The translations under genes were made by a program, and so were the position numbers. Source: Zoroaster sp. YZ-2022 (Eukaryota > Echinodermata > Asteroidea > Forcipulatida > Zoroasteridae). Taken from it: a stretch of DNA of 64,000 bases. Positions 1-13,329 of this stretch are shown here, in pieces (position 1 is the first letter of the stretch; each line of letters starts with the position of its first letter). Where the stretch lies: positions 32,912,967 through 32,976,966 of the forward strand of contig CM055819.1 of assembly GCA_029582265.1 (NCBI GenBank). The letters run 5' to 3'. A model generated the notes under the pieces. It was not told the origin of the DNA. It worked only from the letters and a program-made list of their open reading frames with translations, and searched no databases.

Positions 1-3000
1 TATGGTATAATCTGTCATTTGATACTTAAATCACCCTTGGCAGTCATAACACCATATCCCAACCAATGGCCAGTAACCTGTCACTCAAACAAGCCCCTAA
101 CCCAACAGCATTGGTTTCAAAATGCCAATGGATAACATTCACTTTGGTTATATGAATAACAATCACTTGCAGAACAAACAAAGTTTCAGAAATATGGATG
201 TTTAAAACACGTTTGATTCCGATTGACAGCCGTACTACCTGGTCAATCGCAGGACTGCACACACCCTCGAGCCAAAGATTAAAGCAGTGACTCAGCATTT
301 TATTAATTCGAGTTTTTAATTTACTGGTACTAATCCTCTACAGATTTTTTGTTGTTCAATGTCTCCAATGAAAGCTTGTACTGATAAAATTGCTTACCAG
401 ATGAATTTGCTTAGCGTATTTCTTTGGTTAACAGCCAAACTTTCATACAAAATATATGCATCTTGGCTGGTAGTCCATTTTATATTGCTTAGCAGAAATA
501 TTTGCTTAGCAAAATTCTCTGCTTATTAGTAGGGCTCGCGCACATGGTGGTTGAAACTGGTTCCACTTTGTGTACAAAATGAACGCGCGCAATCACTGCA
601 CACACGCTACGCATCAACGCCAACAGAACAAAGATTTTTAGTTTTAAAAAGTCGGATTTATCATTCCTTGTTTAAGAGTGAAATCTAAAAAAGATTCCTC
701 AGAATTTTGAAAAATAGTTGAATCATGTAATAAACTTACATTATATTCCCATTTTGATTGAGATTGACGTTTAAATTACACTTTTTTTGCTGTTTGAAAA
801 GTCTCATTTTATCATCGGCACGATAAGCGTAGTGCTTGCCATGGTAAATTCACAGCCGTCCGGCAGGTCTCCACGGCCGCCGGACTCGACTCTCTGCCAG
901 TGACTGTTTTAACTCAGTTTCGACAGTAGTAACACACTGTAGACGTCTAGGAACCATACATTAGTCAGAAGCTGATGAAAACTGCATTCAACCGCCCTCG
1001 GTCCATGATTATCTGTCATCGCTTGCAAAGTTGTGATATTTAAAAAGAAATTCAATACTTTTTCTTTACTAAAATTGTTTAAATAGTAATCGGACCTTTT
1101 ATATTTTAATAAGAAATATTTAATCTTAAAATAAGTTTTTTTATCCTGAAAATATAATTTTACTTTCGAGTTATAGACATTTTGTGATTTCATTATGGCC
1201 TTTTTGTTTGATGGTTACGGCACAGATTTTTTTTTTTAATACACCGCAGCGACGGGTTTTGGTACCATTTCGCCTCTTGTGTCAAGACTATGAACCCATT
1301 CAGCACGCATGCGCGCTGGGAATTTCGACACTGCAAAAACCTACCATCAACGGAGACGGAATGGCTCCATGAGTTCCACTGCAGAGCGACTGCAGTTGAG
1401 TTTTCTATCGTCACTTACGGCCTCAGGGTTTCTCTCTCTCTCAAGACCGGAATTGGCACTTTTACTGCACAAACCCGTCCGCCATGTGTAAAAAAAGCGC
1501 GCTTTGGTTTGGACGTCCGCTGAGTCATGAGCTACTCGATGTAAACACATGTTCGGTAGGAAAATGGAGAAGTCGCATCATTCAGGTAACTAGAAAAAGA
1601 GGTTTTTTGAGGCACAAATTTTCCACTTTTGCAAACGGCCATGTGACGTCATAGTTAATGTGTCGTTAGGGATAAAAAATAACATTAAACAGAATTCGGC
1701 AAGGTATAAAAACTTTTTTTTTAAATTAACGTTTAATGTTTGGCCTTAACAATGCTTAACGTTCTATCTAAGGGATTTATATTTTGTGGTTATTATAATA
1801 TTCATATTAACTTCGCTAATAAAATGAAACTTGAAAGATATGAATATCTAAGACCAAATACAAAAATAAACATGTTTAGCGTCCCCGCCCGCTTCCTTTT
1901 TGGCCCCCGCATGCTTTTTTTACTATTTTTTTTTTTCATTTTTATTTATTTTTTTTTTTTTTCATTTTTATTATTTTTTTTTTTAGAATTGAGGTAAAAT
2001 TCACAAAAATCATAAAATAAAACCATTTAAGGTGCTCCAGATTGCACAGTAAAACCTACATTGCTTTCTTTTTAACCAAAATGATCTTGGTTTCAAATTT
2101 TGTCAAAATTGGGCATTCAGAATTGGACTTATGACATTTACGACTATTAATGAGCTCAAATGTCCGTTTTGGTAAAAATTGCTTAAAAAGTAAGTTTTTT
2201 GTAAAAATTCAAATGTTTTCTTTCTTTTAATGGTCAAGATAGTGTAACTGCACTCATTCCACGGTGATCCAAATTTTGTGAAAATATGATGTACAATGTA
2301 GCTAATGGAAGTTATGTAACTTTAAGTGTTTTTAGGTTGGACTTAGTAATTTTTCGACCTTGCCGTAGGTCAATTTTGGTGAAAATTACATTTTGACGCC
2401 CATTTTTTGCAAAATATTATTTGGAACAACTCAAACCAACTGGAATCGATAGTATTTCTGGGTAACAATGGACAAAAATAAGTTTAAGATGAATAAAATG
2501 TTTATTTACACTTTAACAGGTGTTTAAATATGCCTTCTCATTCAATTTGTTAAAAATTTACCATTTTCAAACACGTTTCCTATACAAATTAGCGTCATTT
2601 TGATCGTCATATATTTGGCCATAACTTTGGAGTGCATTGGTCAATTGTGACCATTTTACCACCATTTGTTTTCTTTTTGGATGGCCTTTCCAATGAATGC
2701 AACCTTATGAACAAAAAACAAACTTTAAAAAAAAGTTCACTAGCCCTATTATTAGCTCTATGAAATTGACCCCTGGTTGTAGTCAATGACGAGGTGAATA
2801 GACAGACTCATGCAGATCCAGTTTGACATGGAAAAACTGTGGACCAATCTAATTTGACTGTATCATCACTACAAATCAGAGTAACACACAAAGAGACTGT
2901 GCGTACATGTACTGTCACAGGCACAAAGGGCGCCCTCTTTGAGATCAAAAGAAGGTTATTCACTGGCTCACGTACATGTATAATGCACTGCATGTACTCA

Positions 3001-3297
3001 TAAGTACGTTCCCATTGTTCAACCTGCAGCAGGGCAACTACAGTGTAATGCAAGCTCTCTACTAGTATTAATTCTTCTAGTATTAATTCTTCTAGTATTA
3101 ATTCTTCAGTCACAGCCCAATGTGACCCATTTTTGAGTTGGGACACTATCATGATTTTTTGCTTTGTAAGGGGTGGGAGTGGGGGCTGGTGAGTTGAGAT
3201 CCCTCCTGGAACTGACCCATAGTTGACTGTTACGATACATAGTGTACATACATCTACAGCCACTGAAGCACATGAATATTGCATTATTTCATTAATA
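1..3297. other. No gene recognised; low-complexity and CpG-containing DNA
   Basis: There is no ORF with recognisable homology. 540-1560 is relatively CpG-rich for the window (gcgcgcgc, ggccgccgg). 1915-1985 is a poly(T) tract. 3063-3107 is a 15-bp unit (TAGTATTAATTCTTC) repeated three times. This region would be intron or 3' flank of the leftward LLGL gene. Confidence 0.5.
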
Positions 3298-3603
3298 ACC
3301 CTAACTCCCTAGGCCCATTTGCTTACACATAACCTGAATCCTCCAAAATCCTTTCAGTAGTAAAGCAAGCACATGACATGTATGCACACATGTGTATCTA
3401 ATCTGTGATACATGTACATGGCCAGGGACCCTCCCTGCATGCATGGAGCAATAAACAGTGTCCACTGACCCAAGCACTGACCTTGCAATCACTACAACAA
3501 ACATGGATGTACATGTACCATGGAAAGGCAAGTATGCCTAATAACCTCAATCCTCCAAAATCCTTCATTTTAGCAAAGAGGATTTGGAAAGGTAATGGTT
3601 ATA
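3298..3603 (+). mobile_element. Miniature TTAA element, CCCTAAC family (diverged ends)
   Basis: Starts CCCTAACTCCCTAGGCCC, ends aggtaatggttat. It is near-identical internally to the copy at 10383-10684, including the acatgtacatggccagggac block and the CCTCCAAAATCC motif near both ends. The TTAA flanks have decayed. The open frames in it are translation artefacts shared by all copies. Confidence 0.7.
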
Positions 3604-3968
3604 ATAAAGGTTTCTTTAGACAAGGTTTTGGACAGCTGCACAATGAGATTCAATCAAATTACAGTACTAATCAGAAGTTAAATTAATTGACCTTTAACTG
3701 AACTTTCCCTTGCAATAATGAAATATTTATCATTGGCCATGTTCTTAAGGTTAAGCAAAAGATTGAAGAGTCGGGAATCATGTCTAATTTCCATTACTGC
3801 TCAGAATAAACTAGACATTAACTTGTCAAAATAAAAACAAGATAGACAACGCTACAGGTACTGATAAACGTCATTAAGCACATTAATTGAAACTCAATGC
3901 ACCTGCAATATTAACGTGCACCATTTAAATGTTAAAGCTGGCTCTGGGAATTAAATTTCCCAGTACTA

Positions 3969-4235
3969 TACTACTCAAAACAATTTAGGGAACACCGGAA
4001 TAATCTCAGTCAAAGCAAGATCATTTATTTCAGATAAACACAATGTTTCACAGAATTGATGAGAAACAACTGCACAATGAAACAGATGATAAAGGATGCA
4101 TGTAGTGATTACACATTTCATGACATGACTACTACTGAAAGAGAGGGGGTTGCAAATGAAAATCCCGGTTCATGGAACATTTCAAACCTATTTGATGTTA
4201 AAAATCCGGTATTCCCTAAATTGTTTTGAGTAGTA
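3969..4235. mobile_element. Tc1/mariner-like miniature element
   Basis: Terminal inverted repeats TACTACTCAAAACAATTTAG (about 30 bp, continuing GGAA.ACCGG) at both ends, with TA-rich junctions. Length is 267 bp with no transposase. The TIR style (ACTCAAAACAATTTAGGGAAC) resembles Tc1-group elements of animals. Confidence 0.75.
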
Positions 4236-4798
4236 TATTTTATTGTCAGGCAAAACACTATGAAAACAGGAGCCATCATACACCACCTGGTATCAGAACA
4301 GGTACCTGGCCAGCTGCTTGTTAGTAACCACAGGGATGGACACAAGGTCAAGCCACTCCCCTATCACATGGGGGACCTGGGACCTTCACACCTCGCTGAG
4401 CTCTACAACATAACCCAATCACCCTTTGCCAACATCAGGCTTGTTGACCATGGTGAAGGATTTGGACAAGCCTGAGGTCACTTGCTGGGAAGCTGAATTT
4501 CTTGAATGAATGCACAGTGTGTATTCATTTCAAGGCTATGTGCATGATTGTAAGCCCAATGCTAGTGACAAGGTACATATATGCAGGTTCATGTTTGAAT
4601 ACTTTAAGGATATAATGCTGCTCTGATTTTGATAAGACTGATTGTTAATTGATCATATAATATTGTTTAAACTGTCTTGTGAATAAAAAAATTACAAAAA
4701 ATTAAAAAATTAAATAACCATAATAAAAACTGTATGTACAGGGAATTGGTATAAATAACAATTGATACAACAATTTAATGTTCCCAAGTTGTCTTTAA

Positions 4799-5101
4799 CC
4801 CTCCTATGGTTTGACGTTTCAAAACCTTTCAAAATCTGCTTACGGGCCAAAATGGCTATCAATTATTATGAACCCTTTAAAACCCTCCAGAATTTGTTGC
4901 TACTGAACAACCACACCTTTCAATACCCTTTGAAAGGTATTGAAACATTTCAACACCAGTTTGTTCAGAGAGTTGTTACACCTTTCAAAGGTCCCTTTTG
5001 TCAGACAGTTTTCTCACCTTTCAAAACCCTTTAGTACAGCAAACTTGAAAGGTTTTGAAAGGTCTGACAATTCTATGGCAACTGCACTGTATATAGGAGG
5101 G
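4799..5101 (+). mobile_element. TTAA element, CCCTCCTATGG family
   Basis: 303 bp flanked by exact TTAA (4795-4798, 5102-5105). The ends are CCCTCCTATGGTTTGACG and TATAGGAGGG. The interior is built of repeated (C)CTTTCAAA(A)CC / GGTTTTGAAAGG motifs, giving many nested inverted repeats. An inverted copy is at 7021-7327. The TTAA target plus CCC start is piggyBac-like. Confidence 0.8.
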
Positions 5102-5105
5102 TTAA

Positions 5106-7016
5106 TTAATAAATTTAAACAAATATTTATCAAAGTAACATTTCACAATGAAAATACAAGGTACATGCATTGCACTTAGACAGTTTGAAGAAATGAAGAG
5201 GTGAATGACTAGCCTCCTGACTAATTAACATTGAATACCATAATGAGAGTAACCATAGCGACAGATGTTATTGCACTGTACAGAACACTAGTTACAGAAA
5301 GCACGTTATCCCCATGATCATTTCTAGGAATACTTTATTAACATGCATTATTCTGGAATTTTTTTTTAAATAGCAAATACACAACCAATATTTGTTTGGT
5401 AGCTGAACGACGACTGATGCAGCACTTCAACCTCACATACAGTAAGGATGGAATATTCATCGGATTAAGCAGCAATTTGCAAACCCCACCATTTGTTGAC
5501 AAAAAGCACTCTTATTATTTCATTTTAATTTAAACTCTGCCCAAGAGATCAAGAAGCAAGCATGCCCAAGCTAAAGTCCTTGTATTGTGAACAGGTGGAC
5601 GATTAATCAAATGATGATTTGATGGACTGCTTACATAGAACATCCACAACGGAGACAGGTAGATCATATACATGTAATTCAAGTACGGGGTAAAAAACTA
5701 AAAAGTAAATTATAATAATATTAAATTATTTTGTTCGTGTTTGTATATTGTCCATTTTGCCTTTGAGAAAGAACCTGCTAGGTTCAAAACATCAATAATG
5801 ACTACTTTGCAATAATTATTTGTGGTTTATATTATTTTAATCAGTGGTAAACTGTCAAAAATTTTAGCCAAGTTAAAAAATAATTCTTCTCAGGGTGCAA
5901 ATAAATCCTAAAGTAAAGGGAGAGTTGTGTAAAGAGTCCTCAGGTATTTCCCACAAATCCCGACCTATTTTCGACATCACTTTGTACTGTTAGACAAGAC
6001 GAAATTCTATTGGCGAAAATTGTTCCGAAGAAAAGAATGAGCAACGGTCAAACCTGCTTGACACGTGACAAGAGAATAATCCCTTGTGGAATGCACTTCA
6101 TTCAAATGTCCGTGATTGCTGCTTGCCCTCATTATACAGGTCCGAGTTGTCTTATTTGCTATGTAAAGATGCAATCTTTGGGTGGGGGGGGGGGGGGGGG
6201 GAGAGAAGTAAACTTGGGCAACAGAACTAAAGGATCACAGTAAATGACTCAGCACTACCCTGGAAGTTCATTTTGCAGACTTTACATGTCAAGTACAGTA
6301 ATTGAAAGCAATGTTGTAATACCTGCTCAATTTGTACTATTTGCCCAGAGCTACAGAGTGAAGACGCATCCTTTCATGGTAGCATGCATACCAGCAGGAA
6401 TGACGGATATACATGACCACATGTATTGTTAAGTGTAAAGAGATGATCCGTTTGGTACTTGAATTATTCACTGGACATCTCAAACATTACCAGTACATTA
6501 CAGACAATTGAGAAGGTATACAATATTATTGGGGGCAGAAGGGAGAAAAAGAAAAATGGCTTCTTTAGTTGCAGAAGCAACCGCCTGTATAAAAAACGGT
6601 CTTTTGTCTAATTGTTAAAACATAACTGATCACTGTTTTATATAAATACTTGGTGCTATCGTTTTAACAATCTGAATGCATTTTTACTATGTGACACAAT
6701 GGAATAGCCCAAGTTGAAGCTTTCACAGGTTGGTTTTTAAACATATCTTGATTCTTTTTAAGTATGGATGCATTTCAAGACATTTTACCAATAGTGTATA
6801 CTGGCTGTAAAAGCTGTTTTATTTTGCAAAACATGGCAATAAATGTGTGGGCCTCTTAGTCATATATCTATGCTCTAGATAGCACAAATCCTAATTATTC
6901 TTAACAAAACCCAAATTCATTCTAATGTATATCTAGAGGCATTTATTGGCAATAGTTGTTTCTCTTCAGCCTTGAAGCCATCAAATCATGTATAACAAAT
7001 AGATTTTTTTTTTATA
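5106..7016. other. No gene recognised
   Basis: Non-coding. 6184-6201 is a G homopolymer. 5758-5800 is a short dispersed motif (CCTTTGAGAAAGAACCTGCT) that recurs inverted at about 47104-47134. 6710-6830 is a diverged fragment of the 81-bp-satellite parent element (GAAGCTTTCACAGGTTGGTT, then ATATCTTGATTC). Confidence 0.45.
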
Positions 7017-7020
7017 TTAA

Positions 7021-7327
7021 CCCTCCTACATGTATGTACATTGCAGTTTACCATAGAATTGTCAGACCTTTCAAAACCTTTCAAGTTTGCTGTACTGAAG
7101 GGTTTTGAAATGTGAGAAAACTGTCTGACGAAAGGTTTCGAAAGGTGAAACAACTCTCTGAACAAACTGGTGTTGAAATGTTTCAATACCTTTCAAAGGG
7201 TATTGAAAGGTGTGGTAGTTCAGTAGCAACAAATTCTGGAGGGTTTTAAAGTGTTCATACATTATTGATATCCATTTTGCCAGTAAGCAGATTTTGAAAG
7301 GTTTTGAAAGGTCAAACCATAGGAGGG
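7021..7327 (-). mobile_element. TTAA element, CCCTCCTATGG family, inverted copy
   Basis: 307 bp, exact TTAA at 7017-7020 and 7328-7331. It is the reverse complement of 4799-5101 with about 90 percent visible identity. The two copies form an inverted pair 1.9 kb apart. Confidence 0.8.
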
Positions 7328-7328
7328 T

Positions 7329-8066
7329 TAACGGGTGTCAGGCTACAATGTAACAATGCTAAGTGATCCTGAATGCATTGACTATGGGAGAGGGGGTGCT
7401 ACAGGGGTCACCACTGAAAGCTCAATTTATTAACATCACATTTCCCATTACAAGAAAACTACACAGATCGACTCCAGAGGCATCCAAGAAAGCCAAAGAA
7501 TTTTGTGGGAAGCACTTCTGGGAAAAATGGGTAGAAGCTGTCTTTGTACATGTCAAAGGTCATAGATGCATGCCATACACCATGTAGGCAATGCACTCTC
7601 CAAAGTTGATCGAGACCCATGTTTCCTTTTTTATGTTGTGTGGGGGAGGTAACTTAATGGTTGATGTGACTTTTGAAGGATCGGCACATGTATTTAACGG
7701 GTGCCGGGCTACATTGTAACAATGCTAAGTGATCCTGAATGCTTCGACTGGGGGGGGGGGGGGGAGAAGCTACAGAGGTCACCACCGAAAGCTCAGTTTA
7801 TTAACGTCACATTTCCCATTACAAGAAAACTACGCATAGATCGACTCCAGAGGCATCCAAGAAGGCCAAAGAATTATGTCGGAAGCACTTCTGGGAAAAA
7901 TGGGTATAAGCCGTCTTCGTACATGTCAAAGGTCATAGATGCATGCCTTATGGGAAGGCAATGCACTCCCCAAAGTTGATCGAGACCCATGTTTCCTTTT
8001 TTATGTTGTGTGGGGGAGGTAATTTAATGATTGATGTGACTTTTGAAGGATCGGTACATGTATTTA
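7329..8066 (+). repeat. Tandem duplication of a 365-bp unit
   Basis: Units 7329-7693 and 7694-8066 both start TAACGGGTG and end at acatgtatttaa. They differ by scattered substitutions and by a G homopolymer (7751-7763) in unit 2 only. The first unit abuts the preceding TTAA element. There is no coding content. Confidence 0.8.
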
Positions 8067-10378
8067 ATCGATTCTTGCTACCCTGCTGACAGGATGTAAG
8101 TTTTAACCCATCAATCATATTCCCTTGTATTTGCAAATCAATGCAGATTGATAACATTTGGTAACTTGTACAAGAACACATGTCATGTTAATAAAAACAT
8201 AATGATGAATACTGTAAATGCAGTGTGAATGAAATTCATGGAAATGGCAGCTAGTTTTTAGCTTTATTAGCAACAAAAAAGGGGGAAAATATAAATATTC
8301 AATGATCTTGAGGTTGATCTGATTCAGTCATGTTGATTATTTTTTTATGTTTACAGAACCAATAAATCCAAGCCCATCTGGAAGTATTGTTTTGTATTGT
8401 TGTATTGTTTTGTTTGTTGTGATGGCTGAATAAAATAAAAATAAAAATAATAATAATAATAATTATTAACCTGATCAAATGATTTCCCTAGAAGGATTTT
8501 CTGGATTTCAAGGCAACTTGCTAAGCAAATGTTACTGGCAGTTAAATTGTGTACAAATTAGCATGAAAAATAGCTGGTAACCAACACAACCTGCCGGGCA
8601 CCGTTTACCTGCTTAACAGCTCTACGATAGTGGCCCCCAGGTGCACATGAAAACTAGCCTCTTATTGCGATCCATTACATAAATTCTCCACACGGATCCA
8701 AAAGATAAACAACCTGCTTCAACAGTCCCTTTAATAAACCCTTGTTTCCTCATAAGACACAGCGTGAGAAGTCTGTAACCCAAGACACCACACCGCAAGA
8801 TATTCCAGTCTTCAGTCTGGAATGCCATGGAAGACAAACAGTATGCCTTGTTATGGGGAAACACCCATCAAAGTTCATGAGCCTTTGACCTCAGTGCCCT
8901 GAATATACATAAAACTGAAGGCCTAGAAATTACAAAACACTATTATAGTATTACTATGACCAACTATAACTTGTGTTTATGTACATGTAATCATGCATAC
9001 ATCCTGTATAAAACACATAAGAGCTACGGCATTCACATGACCTATACTATGTACATGTACATCCTAAACTCGGACCATTGCAGTAAATTCAGTCAATTTT
9101 GTTCTTCAATGTGGTTTATTTTATGATTTCATATGTTTTATGCAACATTTCGGTGGTTAACCAATGAATCACATTTGCCATTACTTCCCCTGCTTTTAGC
9201 TACACTCGGTGAAATAGGTACCTCAATATTACACCTACACTGATGAATATTCTCGGGTCGTCAATTCAAGTAGGATCAAAGAATTGGAACGGAGTACGAA
9301 AAAAACTGTAAAGATCGTACCAGTAGCCTCGGGTATGCGTTATTAATATACACCTCAGCACGATGTGTAATTACTGTACACCCCTGGGCCTTCATGCATG
9401 CAGTGGACAAGGGAGTTTCCACCAAGGAAAATGCATATCTCTGAAATAAAGAATCGATGTTGCCCCCTGGTCAAGTCTGACCACATGAGCGTAGCTGAGA
9501 CTGCCTTACATGTAGATCGCATCCCTCTTGGGCTCAGCTATGTCCTTAGCCACTGATTCAACTTTAGCAATACGGCTCTTGGATCCTATCCTCTAGCATT
9601 CCCTTCAGCTTAATATTCTGGTGGGGATATTTTTACAACAGGGGAAAACCTTATTTTCTTCTGGTCTGAAAAATGCATCTTTTAAATAAAAACCTGGTGT
9701 GATGAACATATCTATCATGTTACATTACTATAGTATACTCACACAAAAATGTAACATTGTATTTGCGTACATCTTTGTAATATTTATACTGGTAGAATGT
9801 GAATCATTAAAATGGTTATAATTTGCAATAACCATAGACCATAACGTTAGATACTGATTTGTTTTTCATTTGTATTCATTTAGACAAATTTTCACTAATG
9901 CAAGTTACAGTGTACATGCATTTTGCATGGATGGCAAAAAAAAAAGAAAAAAAAAAAATATCGCCCTCCAACTACCCTAAGACAACTACCCTGTATTCCA
10001 ATTAACTGCCCAACTAATGAAGTCTGTCCACTGTTACATAAGTGTATTGTCCATTCCCTGTCTTTAAGCCCAACCCAGACAATATGGCATCTTCATTATT
10101 TAATTGCAAATAACCCATTGACATCACAACTCTGACAAGTGGGTCGGCAATTTGCATGTGTAATCAATGAGCGGCTTTAAACTGTATTGTTGAGATGATG
10201 GGACGACTTATTGATTTACTGAGAATCAATGCATAGAACAAAATGGAAGTAGTTACCATGGGACAGTGTTAACACACATATATAACGTGTGTGCATTAGT
10301 AGGATACCGCTTTGACAAAACACCATCATAACAAACTATAATGAACAAGACTAACTTAACAGCTCTGGGTTGTAATTA
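8067..10378. other. No gene recognised
   Basis: Non-coding unique-looking sequence, with an AT microsatellite at 8434-8466 and an A-rich run at 9936-9959. No recognisable exon on either strand; presumed LLGL intron. Confidence 0.45.
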
Positions 10379-10382
10379 TTAA

Positions 10383-10684
10383 CCCTAACTCCCTAGGCCC
10401 ATTTGCTTACACATAACCTGAATCCTCCAAAATCCTTCAGTAGTAAAGCAAGCGCATGACATGTATGCACACGTGTTTGTTTCTAATCTGTGATACATGT
10501 ACATGGCCAGGGACCCCTCCCTGCATGCATGGAGCAGTAAACGGTGTCCACTGACCCAAGCACTGACCTTGCAATCACTACAACAAACATGGATGTACAT
10601 GTACCATGGAAAGGCAAGTATGCCTAATAACCTCAATCCTCCAAAATCCTTCACTTTGGCAAAGAGGATTTGGTAAGGTTAGGG
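10383..10684 (+). mobile_element. TTAA element, CCCTAAC family, intact
   Basis: 302 bp with exact TTAA at 10379-10382 and 10685-10688. The termini are CCCTAACTCCC and GGTTAGGG. This is the best-preserved copy of the family seen at 3298, 26748, 50196 and (as a different subfamily) 23592 and 28818. The telomere-like ends are a coincidence of the TIR. Confidence 0.8.
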
Positions 10685-10688
10685 TTAA

Positions 10689-11585
10689 CAACCTTTTAGT
10701 TTAATTTGAAAGCCAGTCATGAATCAGGATTTTGAAGATGACATTTAAGTTACTCGCATTACAAGGCATGATATCCATTTCAAAATCTTTACATTTTGTG
10801 AGTTCCTGTTTCTCCAACATTCCACTTTACATTTATTTTTAAAAACGGCTTTCTCATTAATTCTCCTGGATCAAACATCACAATCAACATAATAAATACC
10901 TGCTAATTACAAAATTCATAATGAAAGCGAAATTACAAGGTCAGGGAAAAAGTACGTTCAACCAAAGCTTTACATTTGAAGTAGGTGATAGTTCTTTATG
11001 GGCAGACAATACAAAAATGCAATTATTTAAGGACTACTTACAGACCTTGACTGAATTAATGAATTGTTAAACAGATATTCAACTCTGAAATGATACAATT
11101 AATATTTGTTTGCAATAAATGGTAACTTTCACGCCTAAAAATAAATTGTATTCATTTGTTTTCGTTCTTTACTCAGCACTGACATTACAGTACAATGACC
11201 TATGCAAACATAAATAATGCATACTTGCTCATGTACTGTATGCAAATAAGTAACAAACTCAAAATACACACAAAGGATTGCGTACATTATAATCATTCAG
11301 TCACTGTTCCATGAATTCACAAAGAACCCTGGGCCACACTTTAAAGCTGGCTGAACTTGATAAAAAAAAAATGATCGGGCAAATCATTAAATATTTAGAT
11401 ATCACGTGCAAAAGAACCACTGCTTCATTATACCTAAATGCTAAGTGCTATAATCCCAGGAGCAATATTCTTCCATCGGGCATGGTCTAGGGCAGTCACG
11501 CGGGGTGGATGCACTTTTTAAGGCTGATTACTTTCAAAGTAGATTAACAATACCACATATGATACTGAGGTTGCTCATAACACAG
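10689..11585. other. No gene recognised
   Basis: Non-coding. A short open segment between an AG and a good donor at about 11041-11085 (minus) shows no homology and was not accepted as an exon. Confidence 0.4.
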
Positions 11586-11806
11586 ACAGGGACAATATCA
11601 TGAATACAGCAGACTTTCAACAGGGCATGGAATGGGTGTCCTAGTTCAAGATGAACACAGTGACTGAGAATTACTGGCTCATTTATTCAGCAGCAGCAGC
11701 AGCAGCAATATGACCTCATCATGTAGGGTATTATTTTCAATCACTGAGTTAATCTAAAACTAGCACACCGATTCCATGCCCTGTTGATCGTGACGATACT
11801 ATCCCT
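11586..11806 (+). mobile_element. TTAA element, AGGGACA family
   Basis: The right end GATCGTGACGATACTATCCC is followed by TTTAA; the left end AGGGACAATATCATGAATAC has lost its TTAA. The body has the family signatures GACTTTCAACAGGGCATGGA and ATTCCATGCCCTGTTGATCG. It contains a (CAG)n tract at 11691-11706. Kolobok-like by its TTAA target and AGGG start. Confidence 0.75.
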
Positions 11807-12093
11807 TTAATAACTGAATTGGGAATAGATGAACCACATGGGAAAACATACGTTGATGAGGGTAATAAAGAATCATAGAATAATTATGCATCACAGAACA
11901 GTTGCCTGTCATGACTGTTGTGGGTACATAATAATAATGCGTCATAATAGGGTGACTGTCTGATAATGTAATCAAACTTGATTAGATTTCCTTTACCAAA
12001 TGATATTAACTTCATACAGGAATTGTAAATGTGTGCAATAAAAGGAAGGTATACTACATGTATGACTTGTATGTGTACACTGTGCAATCAGTA

Positions 12094-12373
12094 ACCCTTC
12101 TGTGACTGCAAGTGTCAAAATCAGTCAAAATGTTGATATACTTGCCAAGGTATATCTAGTGCACTTAAAAGTCACACTGTCAAACCTTACATATAGTAAG
12201 TACATTTACAGGCCAAAAGCATTGTCTTGTATTGTTGAGGGTGGCCAAGAGGACAGTAAAAACCAATCAAAAATGCCCCTGTGTGCACATTTGGGTCTAC
12301 AGTCAAAACAGTCAGTTGACTGATTTTGACCACTCTAGTTACTTGCCAGTGAAGTTCAGCTACAGCAGGAAGA
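12094..12373 (-). mobile_element. TTAA element, CCCTCCTGCTATAG family
   Basis: Reverse-oriented relative of 62660-62967. The blocks CTTGCCAAGGTATATCTAGT, GTGCACTTAAAAGTCACACT and CTACAGCAGG are shared. The ends have decayed, with one TTAA visible at the right. Confidence 0.65.
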
Positions 12374-12379
12374 TTAATT

Positions 12380-13046
12380 TCTACAAGATTTGCAAGTAAA
12401 AGCCTTTGTTTGGTACACCGCACAAATACAGGTCCTTTTAAATCAAACAATAAAATATTTTTTACAAATTTATTTAAAATACGCATTGTTTAAAACCCAT
12501 ATGAAAATTAATTTTTTTTTTTAGGGTACTCAAATGTTTTTTAATGAATCCCAAGTCCCATCTACAAAATACACGTATACATGTTGATGTGACGATAATT
12601 TTTCTTTATTGTGTTATTACTATCACAGCCTTTGAAAAAAAAACTGACCAAAACTAGAGGCCACTAACTGCATATACACCTGTACACATTAATTGTTGAA
12701 GTAAAATGAATGGCAATAAAATGTCATGCTAGTAATAACCAGGATAAGGCCCATTGGGCAATAAAAGATCTAGCAGATGATGGGGGAAATTACATGTACA
12801 CAGAGATGCTTCCCCGAGCTTTAGTCAGTACACACAGCCTAACCAAAAAACCATATGGTATAAATGCATTTAAACACAGGCAAACCATCTCTACAACAAA
12901 TATACACGCGTTAACGTGTACACGTGGCATATGGTGAAATCTAACAGCATTCAGCACAAAGACACCTATCACTGCCTATACTATAATCATTACCTATACC
13001 AGTGATTATGTTTTGTAACAAAGCTCATCAGACCCAGGGGGGGGAA
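12380..13046. other. No gene recognised
   Basis: Non-coding sequence with no repeat boundary I can define; presumed LLGL intron. Confidence 0.4.
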
Positions 13047-13324
13047 AGGGGACATCCCAGTTATTCCCAGCACAAGGCCAGGAGGGTCTGAGTGGCATAA
13101 TTGATGACTCTCCCATTGTTACCAATCTAAACAGCAGGTGTACAAGACCCCCCAAACAAAGACAACTCCAGTAAGTATCATCATAAGGGGACATCCCAGT
13201 TATTCCCAGCACAAGGCCAGGAGGGTCTGAGTGGCATAATTGATGACTCTCCCATTGTTACCAATCTAAACAGCAGGTGTACAAGACCCCCCCAAACAAA
13301 AAGACAACTCCAGTAAGTATCATG
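13047..13324 (+). repeat. Tandem duplication of a 139-bp unit
   Basis: Units 13047-13185 and 13187-13324 are almost identical, from GGGGACATCCCAGTTATTCC to CCAGTAAGTATCAT. They differ by single-base indels in a C run and an A run, which indicates recent duplication. Confidence 0.9.
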
Positions 13325-13329
13325 ATCAG

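Noticed and set aside
1520..1590. Possible plus-strand first exon: ATGGAGAAGTCGCATCATTC followed by AG|gtaact in CpG-containing DNA
   Set aside because: Only seven codons, no downstream partner exon recognised, and an upstream ATG precedes it. Too weak to call.
3301..3686. Open frames in the CCCTAAC-family elements (also 10385-10654, 27722-27988, 50192-50465)
   Set aside because: The same peptides recur only because the element is repeated. There is no protein family match, and the copies carry frame breaks.
10383..10684. CCCTAAC / GTTAGGG ends as interstitial telomere sequence
   Set aside because: Only one to two telomere-like units, always exactly next to TTAA and part of the element's inverted ends.
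11041..11085. Minus-strand exon-like segment with acceptor and gtaagt donor
   Set aside because: The short open reading (VEYLFNNSLIQSRS) does not resemble LLGL, and chance splice signals are expected at this density.
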